Below are positions 19,362 through 28,456 of a stretch of 64,000 bases of DNA, piece after piece. Location of the stretch: positions 34,181-98,180 of the forward strand of contig NZ_BMRK01000011.1 in the NCBI RefSeq assembly GCF_014648595.1, in the 5' to 3' direction. This stretch comes from Nocardioides luteus. GTDB taxonomy: Bacteria > Actinomycetota > Actinomycetes > Propionibacteriales > Nocardioidaceae. Both the position numbers and the translations under genes were made by a program. Below the pieces are notes generated by a model that saw only the letters and a list, made by a program, of their open reading frames with translations, did no database searches and was not told the origin of the DNA. The stretch's first letter is position 1, and each line of letters begins with the position of its first letter.

Positions 19362-19769
19362 TCAGTGCTGACCCTTGAGGGCGCGGGGGATCTCCTTGCC
19401 CTGGGCGATCGCCTTCTCGGGAGCCTTGACCTTCTTGACCTTGCGTACGCCGATGAAGGCGAGGAGGCCGGCGAGGAGTACGTAGAAGCCGAAGACGATC
19501 AGGAAGGCCCAGTGGAGGCCGAGGCCGGCCCAGTGGATGAAGTAGGCCACCGAGACGGAGAACATGATCACCGCGAGCACCAGCAGGAACGCGGCGGCGG
19601 CGAAGAGGCCTGCGCCGACGCCGGCGTTGGTGAAGGAGACCTTGAGCTCCTGCTTGGCGAGCGTGATCTCCTTGTTGACGAGCTCGGAGATGTCACGGGT
19701 GGCGTCGACGACGAGCTTCCCGATCGTCGGGTCCTCGCCGCCCGGAGCCTTCACGTTGTCGACTGCCAT
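19362..19769 (-). CDS. Phage-holin-like (Holin-X/DUF1469) membrane protein
   Basis: A 135-residue integral membrane protein with two hydrophobic segments (about residues 50-80 and 85-108). They follow an amphipathic N-terminal helix (LVNKEITLAKQELKV) that is characteristic of the actinobacterial Holin-X family. A basic tail follows. Related genes occur at the same place beside marP and acs in mycobacteria (Rv3669). The name reflects similarity only; there is no phage context. Confidence 0.85.
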   Translation of the reverse strand: MAVDNVKAPGGEDPTIGKLVVDATRDISELVNKEITLAKQELKVSFTNAGVGAGLFAAAAFLLVLAVIMFSVSVAYFIHWAGLGLHWAFLIVFGFYVLLAGLLAFIGVRKVKKVKAPEKAIAQGKEIPRALKGQH

Positions 19770-19811
19770 GGGAACCCTTCGCTGAACGTGTGTTGGGGAG
19801 CGATCACGACC

Positions 19812-21110
19812 TTACCGGTCCCGACCCTGATCCTCTTCGAACACGTCCGGCACGCCGTCGTTGTCGGCGTCGGTCGTCTCGAGCTCCTCGATGCGCCGGT
19901 AGACCCGGTTGCGTGCCCGGAGGATGATCGTGGCGAGGAGGGACGCGAGGACGGAGCCGAAAAGGACGCCGACCTTCATGTGGTCGTGGGCCCCGTGGTC
20001 GGAGCCGAAGGCGAGCTCGCCGATGAGCAGCGAGACGGTGAACCCGATGCCGGCCAGCATCGCCATCCCGATCACGTCGGTCCAGGCGAGGTCGTCGTCG
20101 AGCGAGGCGCGGGTGAAGGTGGCCAGCAGCCACGTCGAGCCGGCGATGCCGATCGTCTTGCCGACGACGAGGCCGAGGATGATGCCGAGCGTGATCGGGT
20201 CGTGCAGAGCGCTCGTGACGCCGTCCCAGCCGCCGAGGGAGACGCCGGCGGCGAAGAAGGCGAAGATCGGTACGGCGACACCGGCGGAGATCGGCCGGGT
20301 CAGGTGCTCGAGGTGCTCGGCGAGACCGCGCTTCGCCTCGGGGTCGCGCGCGACGACGGGCACGGTGAAGCCGAGCACGACCCCGGCGACGGTGGCGTGG
20401 ACGCCGCTGGAGTGGACGAGCGCCCAGGCGACCAGGGCGAGCGGGATGAGCAGCCACGGGCTGGTGATTCGGCGCTGGACGAGGAGCGCGAAGAGCCCGA
20501 TGGGGATGAGCGCGAGCAGCAGATAGCCGATGTGGAGCTCGGAGGTGAAGAAGATCGCGATGATGGTGATGCCGAGCAGGTCGTCGACGACGGCGAGGGT
20601 CAGCAGGAACGTACGCAGCCCGGCGGGCAGGTGGGTCGAGATGACGGCGAGGATGGCGACCGCGAAGGCGATGTCGGTGGCCACCGGTGTCGCCCAGCCG
20701 GCGAGCGAGCCGCCGCCGATGGTGTTGACGGCGACGTAGATCAGCGCCGGGGCGACCATGCCGCCGACCGCGGCCGCGATCGGCAGCGCGGCGCGCCGCG
20801 GGTCGCGCAGGTCGCCGGCGACGAACTCCCGCTTGAGCTCCAGGCCGGCGACGAAGAAGAAGATCGCCAGCAGGCCGTCGGCGGCCCAGGTGCCGACGCT
20901 GAGGTCGAGATGGAGCGCGGAGGGGCCGAAGCGGAAGTCGCGCACCGCCTCGTACGTCTCCTGCAAGGGGCTGTTGGCGAGGATCACCGCGATGACCGCG
21001 CCGATGATCAGCAGGATGCCGCCGGTGGTCTCGGCGCGCAGGATCTCGGCGGTACGTGACGTCTCCAGCCACGATGTTCGGGTGAAGAGTCGGTTGCGAG
21101 TCTCGCTCAC
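19812..21110 (-). CDS. nhaA: Na+/H+ antiporter NhaA
   Basis: A 432-residue antiporter of the NhaA family, exchanging external protons for internal sodium. It has about twelve hydrophobic segments. Family marks include [14 protein letters not shown] early, [15 protein letters not shown] and [20 protein letters not shown] (paired aspartates of the ion site), and [11 protein letters not shown] later. The acidic C-terminal tail (residues 410-432) is an extension. Confidence 0.95.
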   Translation of the reverse strand: MSETRNRLFTRTSWLETSRTAEILRAETTGGILLIIGAVIAVILANSPLQETYEAVRDFRFGPSALHLDLSVGTWAADGLLAIFFFVAGLELKREFVAGDLRDPRRAALPIAAAVGGMVAPALIYVAVNTIGGGSLAGWATPVATDIAFAVAILAVISTHLPAGLRTFLLTLAVVDDLLGITIIAIFFTSELHIGYLLLALIPIGLFALLVQRRITSPWLLIPLALVAWALVHSSGVHATVAGVVLGFTVPVVARDPEAKRGLAEHLEHLTRPISAGVAVPIFAFFAAGVSLGGWDGVTSALHDPITLGIILGLVVGKTIGIAGSTWLLATFTRASLDDDLAWTDVIGMAMLAGIGFTVSLLIGELAFGSDHGAHDHMKVGVLFGSVLASLLATIILRARNRVYRRIEELETTDADNDGVPDVFEEDQGRDR

Positions 21111-21230
21111 GGGCAGGCCTCCAGGGGCTCAGGGGGTCGTCGAAGTCACGCCGACCAGACTTCCCGGCACACCTGATTCCGACCCTAGCAAGGGACCTCC
21201 AGCCGGTCCGCGACGTGGTCGCTCACCGCG

Positions 21231-21261
21231 TTGACATGGCTCTCGGAAAAATCGCTAACGT
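21231..21261 (+). promoter_or_regulatory. Possible promoter of the riboswitch-NlpC transcript
   Basis: TTGACA (21231-21236) and TAACGT (21256-21261) with a 19-base spacer lie upstream of the riboswitch. The spacing is longer than optimal. The rest of the 484-base gap between nhaA and the NlpC gene holds a short hairpin (21354-21371) and the riboswitch. Confidence 0.4.
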
Positions 21262-21395
21262 ATGGAAACAGAATCAAATAGCAGCGACACAACGACATAT
21301 TTGACCGTCAGAGCCGAGAAATGCGCGGAATCCGTTGCATAGTGGATCTCAGCCCTCGCCGAACGGCGAGGCCGCTCCGGTCGCGCCGAAGCCCG

Positions 21396-21576
21396 TCACA
21401 GCCGGAGGTGAACCGACCCAACCTAGGTGGCGGGCACGGGGGAGCCAGGCAGTACGCCGGCAGCCAGAGACAAGGCCGACCGGCTTGGGGTGAAGGCGCA
21501 GTCGACGGAACACAGGATTCCAGCGCCCGGGCATCAGCAGCCCGAATCCGACAGGTGAACCTTCGTAGGTGTCGCT
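21396..21576 (+). promoter_or_regulatory. Cyclic di-AMP riboswitch (ydaO/yuaA type)
   Basis: The leader carries the conserved ydaO elements in order: GGAGGTGAACCGACCCAACC (from 21404), GGGGGAGCCAGGCAGTACG (from about 21439), CGGCTTGGGGTGAAGG (from 21481), then GAATCCGACAGGTGAACC (from 21544) and TTCGTAGGTGTC. These riboswitches bind c-di-AMP and turn off cell-wall hydrolase genes, and actinobacterial examples typically precede NlpC/P60 or Rpf genes, as here. The gene starts about 18 bases after the aptamer, so control of termination or of ribosome access is possible. Exact ends are approximate. Confidence 0.93.
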
Positions 21577-21594
21577 GCATCGGGGGAACCTCGA

Positions 21595-22176
21595 ATGATC
21601 GGAACGTGCATCAGCGCGCTGCCGCGCGCGCCCAGGAAGATCAGCAGGAAGTTCAGCATCGGCATTGCGACCACCCTCGTGGCCGGGCTCGCACTCGTCG
21701 CCGCACCCAACCAGTCGGCCACCTCGGCTCCGCCGGGCGCAACCACCCGGACCGGCGCTCCGCCGGCCACCGCACCCACCACGGCCGTCGTGGAGAAGAA
21801 GGCCAAGAAGAAGGGGTCCCGCGGCATCCGTGCGCTCCGGCGTGCCAAGAGCCGTGCCGGCGCTCCGTACTCCTACGGCGCCGACGGCCCGCACGCCTTC
21901 GACTGCTCGGGTCTGACCCAGTGGGTCTACAAGAAGCTCGGCCGCAAGCTGCCCCACAGCTCCTCGGGGCAGGTCGGCCACACCTTCAAGGTCAAGAAGC
22001 CCCGCAAGGGCGACCTGGTGTTCTTCTACGGCAGCGGCGGTGTCTACCACGTCGGCATCTACGCCGGGAAGCGCGACGGTCGCCGCTGGGTCTGGCACGC
22101 ACCCAGGCCCGGTGAGCGGGTCCAGAAGGATCCCATCTGGACCGGCAGCCACTTCATCCGAAGGGTGAAGTACTAG
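21595..22176 (+). CDS. NlpC/P60 family peptidoglycan hydrolase
   Basis: A 193-residue secreted endopeptidase. An N-terminal basic/hydrophobic signal segment (about 12-45) is followed by a Pro/Thr/Ala linker and a Lys/Arg-rich stretch. The catalytic domain shows Cys104 (FDCSGL), His152 (YHVGIYAG) and His168 (VWHAP). These enzymes cleave the stem peptide between D-Glu and the diamino acid. Expression is probably repressed by c-di-AMP through the leader riboswitch, linking wall lysis to turgor or osmotic signalling. Confidence 0.93.
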   Translation: MIGTCISALPRAPRKISRKFSIGIATTLVAGLALVAAPNQSATSAPPGATTRTGAPPATAPTTAVVEKKAKKKGSRGIRALRRAKSRAGAPYSYGADGPHAFDCSGLTQWVYKKLGRKLPHSSSGQVGHTFKVKKPRKGDLVFFYGSGGVYHVGIYAGKRDGRRWVWHAPRPGERVQKDPIWTGSHFIRRVKY

Positions 22177-22199
22177 CAGCCTGGAGGTCGCACAGAAAC

Positions 22200-22273
22200 G
22201 CCGAGTCGGCGCATCCGACCCCTCCCGCTCGCTTCGCTTTCGCGAGGCACGGGGTCAGATGCGCCGACTCGGC
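22200..22273. terminator. Large convergent terminator hairpin
   Basis: Arms 22200-22222 and 22251-22273 (GCCGAGTCGGCGCATC plus GACCCC, with one mismatch) enclose a 28-base loop between the convergent NlpC and acs genes. The loop CTCGCTTCGCTTTCGCGAGG can itself fold. Confidence 0.75.
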
Positions 22274-22279
22274 AGCGGC

Positions 22280-24250
22280 TCAGTCCTCCGTAGAGGTCGC
22301 CTGGCCGGCGGCGATCAGATCCATGATCGTCTGGTCGGCGAGCGTGGTCGTGTCGCCGACACCGCGACCCTCGGCGAGGTCACGCAGCAGGCGCCGCATG
22401 ATCTTCCCGGAGCGGGTCTTCGGCAGCTCGGGCACGATCATGATCTGCCGCGGCTTGGCGATCGGGCCGATCTCCTTGCGGACGTGGTCGGAGAGCTCCT
22501 TGTGGCAGTCCTCCGGCGAACCGTCGCGCAGGATCACGTACGCCACCACGGCCTGCCCCGTGTCGGCATCGGTCGCACCCACGACGGCCGCCTCGGCGAC
22601 GTAGGGGTGGGAGACCAGGGCCGACTCGATCTCGGTCGTGGAGAGGCGGTGGCCGGACACGTTCATCACGTCGTCGACGCGGCCGAGGACCCAGACGTCG
22701 CCGTCCTCGTCCTTCTTCGCGCCGTCGCCGGCGAAGTAGAAGCCTTGGTCCTTGAAGCGCGCCCAGTAGGTGTCGACGTAGCGCTGGTCGTCGCCCCAGA
22801 TCGTACGCAGCATCGACGGCCACGGCTCGGTGAGCACGAGGTAGCCCCCGGCACCGTTCGGCACGGAGACGCCGTTGTCGTCGACCACGTCGGCGCTCAC
22901 ACCCGGCAGCGCCTTCATCGCCGAACCCGGCTTGCCGTGGGTGACGCCGGGGAGCGGGGAGATCATGATCGCGCCGGTCTCCGTCTGCCACCAGGTGTCG
23001 ACGACAGGCACCTTCGAGCCGCCGATGACGTCGCGGTACCAGACGTAGGCCTCGGGGTTGATCGGCTCACCGACCGAGCCGAGCAGGCGGACCGAGGAGA
23101 GGTCGCGCCCGTCCGGGATCTCCCGGCCCTGCTTCATGAACGTCCGGATCGCGGTCGGTGCGGTGTAGAAGAGGGTGACGCCGTACTCCTCGATGATCTT
23201 CCACCAGCGACCCTTCTCCGGGAAGTCCGGCGTGCCCTCGTAGAGCACCTGGGTCGCGCCGTTGGCCAGTGGGCCGTAGACGATGTAGGAGTGGCCGGTG
23301 ATCCAGCCGATGTCGGCGGTGCACCAGTAGACGTCGGTCTCGGGCTTGAGGTCGAAGACCTCCCAGTGGGTGAACGCCGACTGGGTGAGGTAGCCGGCGG
23401 TGGTGTGCAGGATGCCCTTCGGCTTGCCGGTGGTGCCGGAGGTGTACATGACGAAGAGCGGGTGCTCGGAGTCGTGCGCGACCGGGGTGTGCTCGGTGGA
23501 CGCCTCCGCGACGACGTCGTCCCACCACTTGTCGACCGAGTCGTTCCAGTCGATGTCCTGGCCGGTGCGCTTGACGACCAGCACGTTCTCGACCAGGCCG
23601 GACTGCGCCTCCTCGACCTTCGCGACGGCCTCGTCGACGGCCGGCTTGAGCGCCGAGGGAGCCCCACGACGGTAGCCGCCGTCGGAGGTGACGATCAGCT
23701 TCGCGCCGCAGTCGACCACGCGGGTCGCGAGCGCGTCGGCGGAGAAGCCGCCGAAGATGACGGTGTGGATCGCGCCGATCCGCGCGCAGGCCAGCATCGC
23801 GAAGACGGCCTCGGGGATCATCGGCATGTAGATGGCGACCCGGTCGCCCTTGGATACGCCCAGCGACTCGAAGGCGTTCGCGGCGCGCGAGACCTCGTCC
23901 TTGAGGTCGGCGTAGGTGATGGTGCGCTTGTCGTCCTCGGGCTCGCCGACCCAGTGGATCGCGACCCTGTCCCCGTGGCCGGCCTCGACGTGCCGGTCGA
24001 CGGCGTTGTACGCGACGTTGATCTCGCCGCCCTCGAACCACTTCGCGAAGGGCGGGTTGTCCCAGTTCAGGACGCGGTCGAACGGCTTGGCCCAGGTGAG
24101 CCGCTCGGCAGCGACGGCCCAGAACGCGTCGCGGTCCGTGGCGGCCTGGTCGTAGGCCTCGGCCTTGACGTTGGCGGCGGCGGCGAGCTCGGCGGGCGGC
24201 TCGAAGCGGCGCTTCTCGTGCAGCAGGTTGGACAGGGTCTCGTCAGTCAC
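22280..24250 (-). CDS. acs: Acetyl-CoA synthetase
   Basis: A 656-residue AMP-forming acetate-CoA ligase. Motifs: YTSGTTGKPKGILHT (P-loop), WWQTETG, GRVDDVMNVSGHRLST, and the C-terminal RSGKIMRRLL with Lys616, the lysine acetylated in family members. GTG start with AGGAG 7 bases upstream. Counterpart of Rv3667. The neighbouring ActP operon imports acetate, and both have Crp-type sites. Confidence 0.97.
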   Translation of the reverse strand: MTDETLSNLLHEKRRFEPPAELAAAANVKAEAYDQAATDRDAFWAVAAERLTWAKPFDRVLNWDNPPFAKWFEGGEINVAYNAVDRHVEAGHGDRVAIHWVGEPEDDKRTITYADLKDEVSRAANAFESLGVSKGDRVAIYMPMIPEAVFAMLACARIGAIHTVIFGGFSADALATRVVDCGAKLIVTSDGGYRRGAPSALKPAVDEAVAKVEEAQSGLVENVLVVKRTGQDIDWNDSVDKWWDDVVAEASTEHTPVAHDSEHPLFVMYTSGTTGKPKGILHTTAGYLTQSAFTHWEVFDLKPETDVYWCTADIGWITGHSYIVYGPLANGATQVLYEGTPDFPEKGRWWKIIEEYGVTLFYTAPTAIRTFMKQGREIPDGRDLSSVRLLGSVGEPINPEAYVWYRDVIGGSKVPVVDTWWQTETGAIMISPLPGVTHGKPGSAMKALPGVSADVVDDNGVSVPNGAGGYLVLTEPWPSMLRTIWGDDQRYVDTYWARFKDQGFYFAGDGAKKDEDGDVWVLGRVDDVMNVSGHRLSTTEIESALVSHPYVAEAAVVGATDADTGQAVVAYVILRDGSPEDCHKELSDHVRKEIGPIAKPRQIMIVPELPKTRSGKIMRRLLRDLAEGRGVGDTTTLADQTIMDLIAAGQATSTED

Positions 24251-24275
24251 GGGTCGCTCCTACGAACAGAAAGGT

Positions 24276-24291
24276 TGTGGCTCAAGCCACA
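24276..24291. promoter_or_regulatory. Candidate Crp-binding site upstream of acs
   Basis: TGTGGCTCAAGCCACA is a 16-bp perfect palindrome of the TGTG-N8-CACA type. It lies 26 bases before the acs start codon. Confidence 0.7.
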
Positions 24292-24318
24292 GGGTAGTGC
24301 GGGGGAAGGAAAGAGGAT

Positions 24319-24371
24319 GGCGGGCCGTCGCACGACCGAGACCGTGAGGCCTCAGCGGACGACGACCCGCC
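24319..24371 (-). terminator. Possible terminator of the actP operon
   Basis: Twelve-base arms GGCGGGCCGTCG (24319-24330) and CGACGACCCGCC (24360-24371), with one mismatch, lie just past the actP stop. The inner segment can also pair around GAGGCCTC. Confidence 0.5.
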
Positions 24372-24380
24372 GGGGGTGGA

Positions 24381-26000
24381 TCAGTGCGAGATCGCCTTCT
24401 CCGAGCCCGCGCCGGTGAGCGCGCGGACCTCGAGCTCGACGTAACGCTCGGCGGTCTCGGGCTCCTTCGACGTCACCGTGCCCAGCCAGCCCAGGAAGAA
24501 TCCGAGCGGGATGGAGACGATGCCGGGGTTCTCGAGCGGGAACCAGGCGAAGTCGATCCCGGCCGGGAACAGCGAGAGGCTGGCGCCGGTGGCGGCGTCG
24601 ACCTTGCCGGAGACGACGGGCGAGAAGAAGACCAGCCCGACGCAGGAGATCAGACCGCCGTAGATCGACCAGGTCGCTCCGCGGGTGTTGAAGCGCGCCC
24701 AGAACATGTTGTAGATGATCGCCGGCAGGTTCGCCGAGGCGGCGACCGCGAAGGCCAGTGCGACCAGGAACGCGATGTTGAGCGACTGCGCCGGGATGGC
24801 CAGCAGGATCGCGACCAGGCCGATGCCTGCCGCGGCCCAGCGCGAGACCTTCAACTCCTCCTTCTCGGAGGCCTTGCCGCGCTTGATCACCGAGTTGTAG
24901 ATGTCGTGGGCGACGGAGACCGAGGAGGTCAGCGTCAGACCCGCGACGACGGCGAGGATCGTGGCGAATGCGACCGCGGAGATGAGGGCCAGCAGCACCG
25001 CGCCGCCGATCGAGCCGTCACCGCCACCGACCTCCTGGGCGAGCAGTGGTGCGGCCAGGTTTCCGGCCTTGTCCATCGTGGCCGGGTCGACCAGGGCGGC
25101 CGCACCGAAGCCCAGGACCAGGGTGAACAGGTAGAAGACGCCGATCAGGCCGATCGCCCACAGCACCGACTTGCGGGCATCCGCGGACGTCGGGACGGTG
25201 TAGAAGCGGATCAGGATGTGCGGCAGGCCCGCGGTGCCGAGCACCAGCGCGAGACCCAGCGAGACGAAGTCGAGCTCGCTGGTGAAGTTCAGGCCGTACT
25301 TCAGGCCCGGCTGGAGGAAGGCGTCGCCCTTGCCGGAGGCATCGGCGGCCGAGCCGAGCAGCGAGGACAGGTTGAAGCCGAACTGCGCGAGCACGAGGAT
25401 CACGATCAGGGCCGAGCCGGTCATCAGCAGGACGGCCTTGACGATCTGGACCCAGGTGGTGCCCTTCATCCCGCCGACGGTGACGTAGAAGATCATCAGC
25501 GCGCCGACGAAGAGGATCACGATGTTCTTGACCGCCTGGTCCTCGACGCCGAGCAGCAGAGCCACCAGGGCGCCCGCGCCGACCATCTGGGCCAGCAGGT
25601 AGAAGATCGACACGACGACCGTGGAGGTCGCGGCCGCCAGGCGGACGGGGCGCTGCTTCATCCGGTACGCCAGCTGGTCGGCCATCGTGTAGCGACCGGA
25701 GTTCCGCAGCACCTCTGCGACCAGCAGCAGCGCCACCAGCCAGGCGACGAGGAAGCCGATCGAGTAGAGGAACCCGTCATAGCCCGAGAGCGCGATGGCC
25801 CCGGAGATACCGAGGAACGAGGCCGCCGACATGTAGTCGCCGCCGATCGCGAGGCCGTTCTGGAAGCCGGAGAACCCGCGGCCGCCGGCGTAGTAGTCGG
25901 CTGCGGTCTTGGTCTGCCGGCTCGCCCAGAAGGTGATGCCGATCGTGATCGCGACGACGGTCAGGAAGAGGACCGTGGTGAGGATCTGGCTGCCGTCCAT
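24381..26000 (-). CDS. actP: Cation/acetate symporter (SSS family)
   Basis: A 539-residue sodium:solute symporter with about thirteen hydrophobic segments, close to ActP. Visible marks are YYAGGRGFSGFQNGLAIGG near the N-terminus, DYMSAASFLGISG, and GTAGLPHILIRFYTVP. It probably takes up acetate and possibly other short monocarboxylates. It ends close to the DUF485 gene (one base between them), the usual actP-yjcH arrangement, and acs lies downstream. Confidence 0.93.
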   Translation of the reverse strand: MDGSQILTTVLFLTVVAITIGITFWASRQTKTAADYYAGGRGFSGFQNGLAIGGDYMSAASFLGISGAIALSGYDGFLYSIGFLVAWLVALLLVAEVLRNSGRYTMADQLAYRMKQRPVRLAAATSTVVVSIFYLLAQMVGAGALVALLLGVEDQAVKNIVILFVGALMIFYVTVGGMKGTTWVQIVKAVLLMTGSALIVILVLAQFGFNLSSLLGSAADASGKGDAFLQPGLKYGLNFTSELDFVSLGLALVLGTAGLPHILIRFYTVPTSADARKSVLWAIGLIGVFYLFTLVLGFGAAALVDPATMDKAGNLAAPLLAQEVGGGDGSIGGAVLLALISAVAFATILAVVAGLTLTSSVSVAHDIYNSVIKRGKASEKEELKVSRWAAAGIGLVAILLAIPAQSLNIAFLVALAFAVAASANLPAIIYNMFWARFNTRGATWSIYGGLISCVGLVFFSPVVSGKVDAATGASLSLFPAGIDFAWFPLENPGIVSIPLGFFLGWLGTVTSKEPETAERYVELEVRALTGAGSEKAISH

Positions 26001-26001
26001 G

Positions 26002-26352
26002 TCAGATCTCCCTCTTGCCGAGCTCGTATTCCTCGTCGAGCTTCCGAGCCAGCGGGTCGAGGTGCTTGTTGGAGTAGTTGGCGTAGAAGTACGCGATGCC
26101 GAACGTGGTCAGGAACTGCAGCAGCCCGAAGACCAGCGCGACGTTGATGTTGCCGACCAGCTTGGTGTTCATGAAGCCCTCTGCCCAGTTCGAGCAGAAG
26201 ACGTAGAGGAGATACCAAACCAGGAATGCCACCGTGGCCGGGAAGACGAACTTCCGATACGCCGACCGCAGAGCGCGGAACTCTGCGGTGGCGTGCAGGC
26301 TGTCGTAGACCGGGTCGTGCCGGTGGGCTTGGTCGTGTGCTTCTTCGCTCAC
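26002..26352 (-). CDS. DUF485 membrane protein (YjcH-like), ActP partner
   Basis: A 116-residue inner-membrane protein with two hydrophobic segments (RKFVFPATVAFLVWYLLYVF and INVALVFGLLQFLTTFGIAYF) and a C-terminal helix (PLARKLDEEYELGKREI). The family always accompanies acetate symporters. The start was set at GTG 26352 (VSEEAHDQ), preceded by GAAAGGG; longer in-frame starts would run through the Crp site. Confidence 0.88.
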   Translation of the reverse strand: MSEEAHDQAHRHDPVYDSLHATAEFRALRSAYRKFVFPATVAFLVWYLLYVFCSNWAEGFMNTKLVGNINVALVFGLLQFLTTFGIAYFYANYSNKHLDPLARKLDEEYELGKREI

Positions 26353-26409
26353 GGTCGAACCCTTTCGTTGACGAGCCCGTCCTCCGTGGGGGTAGAGGGC
26401 GGACGACGT

Positions 26410-26425
26410 TGTGATCGCAGTCACA
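26410..26425. promoter_or_regulatory. Candidate Crp-binding site upstream of the DUF485-actP operon
   Basis: TGTGATCGCAGTCACA matches TGTGA-N6-TCACA perfectly in both half-sites. It ends 58 bases upstream of the DUF485 start. Confidence 0.75.
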
Positions 26426-26539
26426 GTAGAGGTGGCCCGCCCTGCTCGTCCCGGGCAACGCACCGTCCCTCGGTGGACGGCACCGTCGCGCGACGAGCGG
26501 TCGATTTCGTACGCCGAGTGGCGGTCGTCCGGGAGCGGT

Positions 26540-28069
26540 TCAGCGCTGGAGGGCGGGCGTGGCGGCCGGCTCGATCTTCGGTTCCGGAGTGTGCAGCCGG
26601 ACCAGCAGCCGGGTCGTGTGGGCGGGGACGTGGGAGGCGGTGGCGAGGCTGACGACGATCATCACCGTGAACGAGAGCGGCACCGCCCACAGCGCCGGCT
26701 GGGTGAGGGCGACATCGACCCACGAGCCCGTACGCCACCCACCGATCGTGACCACGACGGCCGTGCCGGTCGTGACCAGGCCGGTGACGAGTCCGGCGCC
26801 GGCGCCGTAGGCGGTCAGCCGGCGCCACCAGATGCCGAGGATGAGGAGCGGGCAGAAGGTGGCGGCGGCGAGTGCGAACGCGAGCGCGACGCCGCGGGCG
26901 ACGCCGACGCTGGGGGTCAGCAGAGCGCCGGCGACGGGGACGAGGACGGCGACCAGGGAGGCGATCCGGAAGGCAGCGACCCCGCCGAACGGGCTGCCGC
27001 GGCGGCGCAGCATCGGCACGACCACGTCCTGGGAGAGCACTCCGGAGACGGCGATCGCCAGACCCGACGAGGTCGACAGGAACGCCGCGAAGGCGCCGGC
27101 GCAGACCAGCCCGGTCAGGGCGTCGCCCGCCCAGCCGGGGAGCATCAGGCGGGGCAGCTCGAGGATCAGGGTGTCGGCGGAGGCGGGGGTGGCTGCGTAC
27201 ACACGGCCGAGGAGGCCGAGGACCGGTGGCAGCAGGTAGAAGGCGCCGAGGAGGGCCAGCACGACCAGGGTGGTGCGGCGGGCGGCGCGGCCGTCGGGGT
27301 TGGTGTAGAAACGGACGCCGACGTGGGGCAGGCCCATGGTGCCGAGGAACGTCGCCGCGATCAGCGAGTAGGTGGCGTAGAGGCCGGTCGAGCCCTCGGT
27401 GCCCATCGGCAGCGACCAGGCCAGGCCGAGGTCGGCGGGCCGGGGCGCGCCGTCGCCGGCCCAGACCGCGACCAGCACCCCGACCGGGACGAGCAGGGCG
27501 GTCAGCTTGAGCCAGTACTGGAACGCCTGCACGAAGGTGATCGAGCGCATCCCGCCGGAGAAGACGCTGACCAGCACGACGGTGCCGACCAGCACCGGGC
27601 CGACCCAGCGCGGCGCCCCGGCGACGAGCTCGAGGGTGATGCCGGCGCCCTGGAGCTGGGGGAGCAGGTAGAGCCAGCCGATGGAGACGACCAGCAGCGA
27701 GCAGAGCCGCCGCACACCGCGCGAGGCGAGCCGCTCCTCGGCGAAGTCGGGCAGCGTGTAGGCCCCTGACCTGCGCAGAGGTGCCGCGACCAGGGTCAGC
27801 AGCACGAGGTAGCCGGCGGTCCAGCCGATCGGGTACCAGAGCATCTCCGCGCCGGAGACGAAGACCAGCCCGGCGATGCCGAGGAAGGAGGCGGCGGAGA
27901 GGTATTCGCCGCCGATCGCGCTCGCGTTGAGGCCGGGGCGCACCGACCGCGAGGCGACGTAGAAGTCGCTGGTGGTGCGGCTGAAGCGCAGTCCCCAGGT
28001 GCCGATGGTGAGGGTCGCCAGGGTGACCAGGGTGACGGCGACGATCGCCGGGGCGGAGTCGAGGCTCAT
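26540..28069 (-). CDS. Second SSS-family sodium:carboxylate symporter
   Basis: A 509-residue sodium:solute symporter related to ActP and to monocarboxylate permeases. Marks: FYVASRSVRPGLNASAIGG, EYLSAASFLGIAG and GTMGLPHVGVRFYTNP. Its start overlaps the small membrane gene 28066-28434 by 4 bases. That gene is 22 bases from the LytTR regulator, so transporter, partner and two-component system form one operon. LytS/LytT-type systems in other bacteria sense pyruvate and control pyruvate uptake, so the substrate may be pyruvate, acetate or a related acid (inference). Confidence 0.88.
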   Translation of the reverse strand: MSLDSAPAIVAVTLVTLATLTIGTWGLRFSRTTSDFYVASRSVRPGLNASAIGGEYLSAASFLGIAGLVFVSGAEMLWYPIGWTAGYLVLLTLVAAPLRRSGAYTLPDFAEERLASRGVRRLCSLLVVSIGWLYLLPQLQGAGITLELVAGAPRWVGPVLVGTVVLVSVFSGGMRSITFVQAFQYWLKLTALLVPVGVLVAVWAGDGAPRPADLGLAWSLPMGTEGSTGLYATYSLIAATFLGTMGLPHVGVRFYTNPDGRAARRTTLVVLALLGAFYLLPPVLGLLGRVYAATPASADTLILELPRLMLPGWAGDALTGLVCAGAFAAFLSTSSGLAIAVSGVLSQDVVVPMLRRRGSPFGGVAAFRIASLVAVLVPVAGALLTPSVGVARGVALAFALAAATFCPLLILGIWWRRLTAYGAGAGLVTGLVTTGTAVVVTIGGWRTGSWVDVALTQPALWAVPLSFTVMIVVSLATASHVPAHTTRLLVRLHTPEPKIEPAATPALQR

Positions 28070-28434
28070 GGCGCCTCGTCGTCCGACTTCAGCAGGTCAG
28101 CGTAGCTGTCCTCGTTGCGCTCGGCGCCGCGCAGGTAGAAACGGCCGAGGAGGAAGAGGAACGGGTAGACGAGCACCCCGAGGAGCAGCCAGGGCAGCGG
28201 TACGCCGAAGGGTGCCGTGCGGGCCAGGCCCGGCAGCAGCCAGAAGAGCAGCGGGAGCGACCCGACGCCGACGACGAGCAGCGCCAGGGTGCGTACCGCG
28301 ATCGAGAGCTGGGCGCGCATCAGCGAGCCGAGGTAGATCTCGCCGAGGTGGGTGTCCTCGTCGATGTCGACACGGCGGACGGCCGGGCGCCGGCGGGGCG
28401 GTCCGGTGACGCGTACGCGCTGGGGCTCAGTCAT
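28066..28434 (-). CDS. Small membrane partner of the second symporter
   Basis: A 122-residue protein with two hydrophobic segments (about 43-66 and 76-96), an Arg/Pro-rich N-terminus and a charged C-terminal helix (RGAERNEDSYADLLKS). The layout resembles DUF485 proteins, although the sequence is divergent. Coupling to the symporter by a 4-base overlap suggests an equivalent role. Confidence 0.75.
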   Translation of the reverse strand: MTEPQRVRVTGPPRRRPAVRRVDIDEDTHLGEIYLGSLMRAQLSIAVRTLALLVVGVGSLPLLFWLLPGLARTAPFGVPLPWLLLGVLVYPFLFLLGRFYLRGAERNEDSYADLLKSDDEAP

Positions 28435-28456
28435 CTGCTCGGGTCATCTGATCGGG

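Noticed and set aside
19362-19769. Prophage remnant because of the holin-like name
   Set aside because: No other phage gene is nearby. The gene belongs to the chromosomal Holin-X family found beside marP in other actinobacteria.
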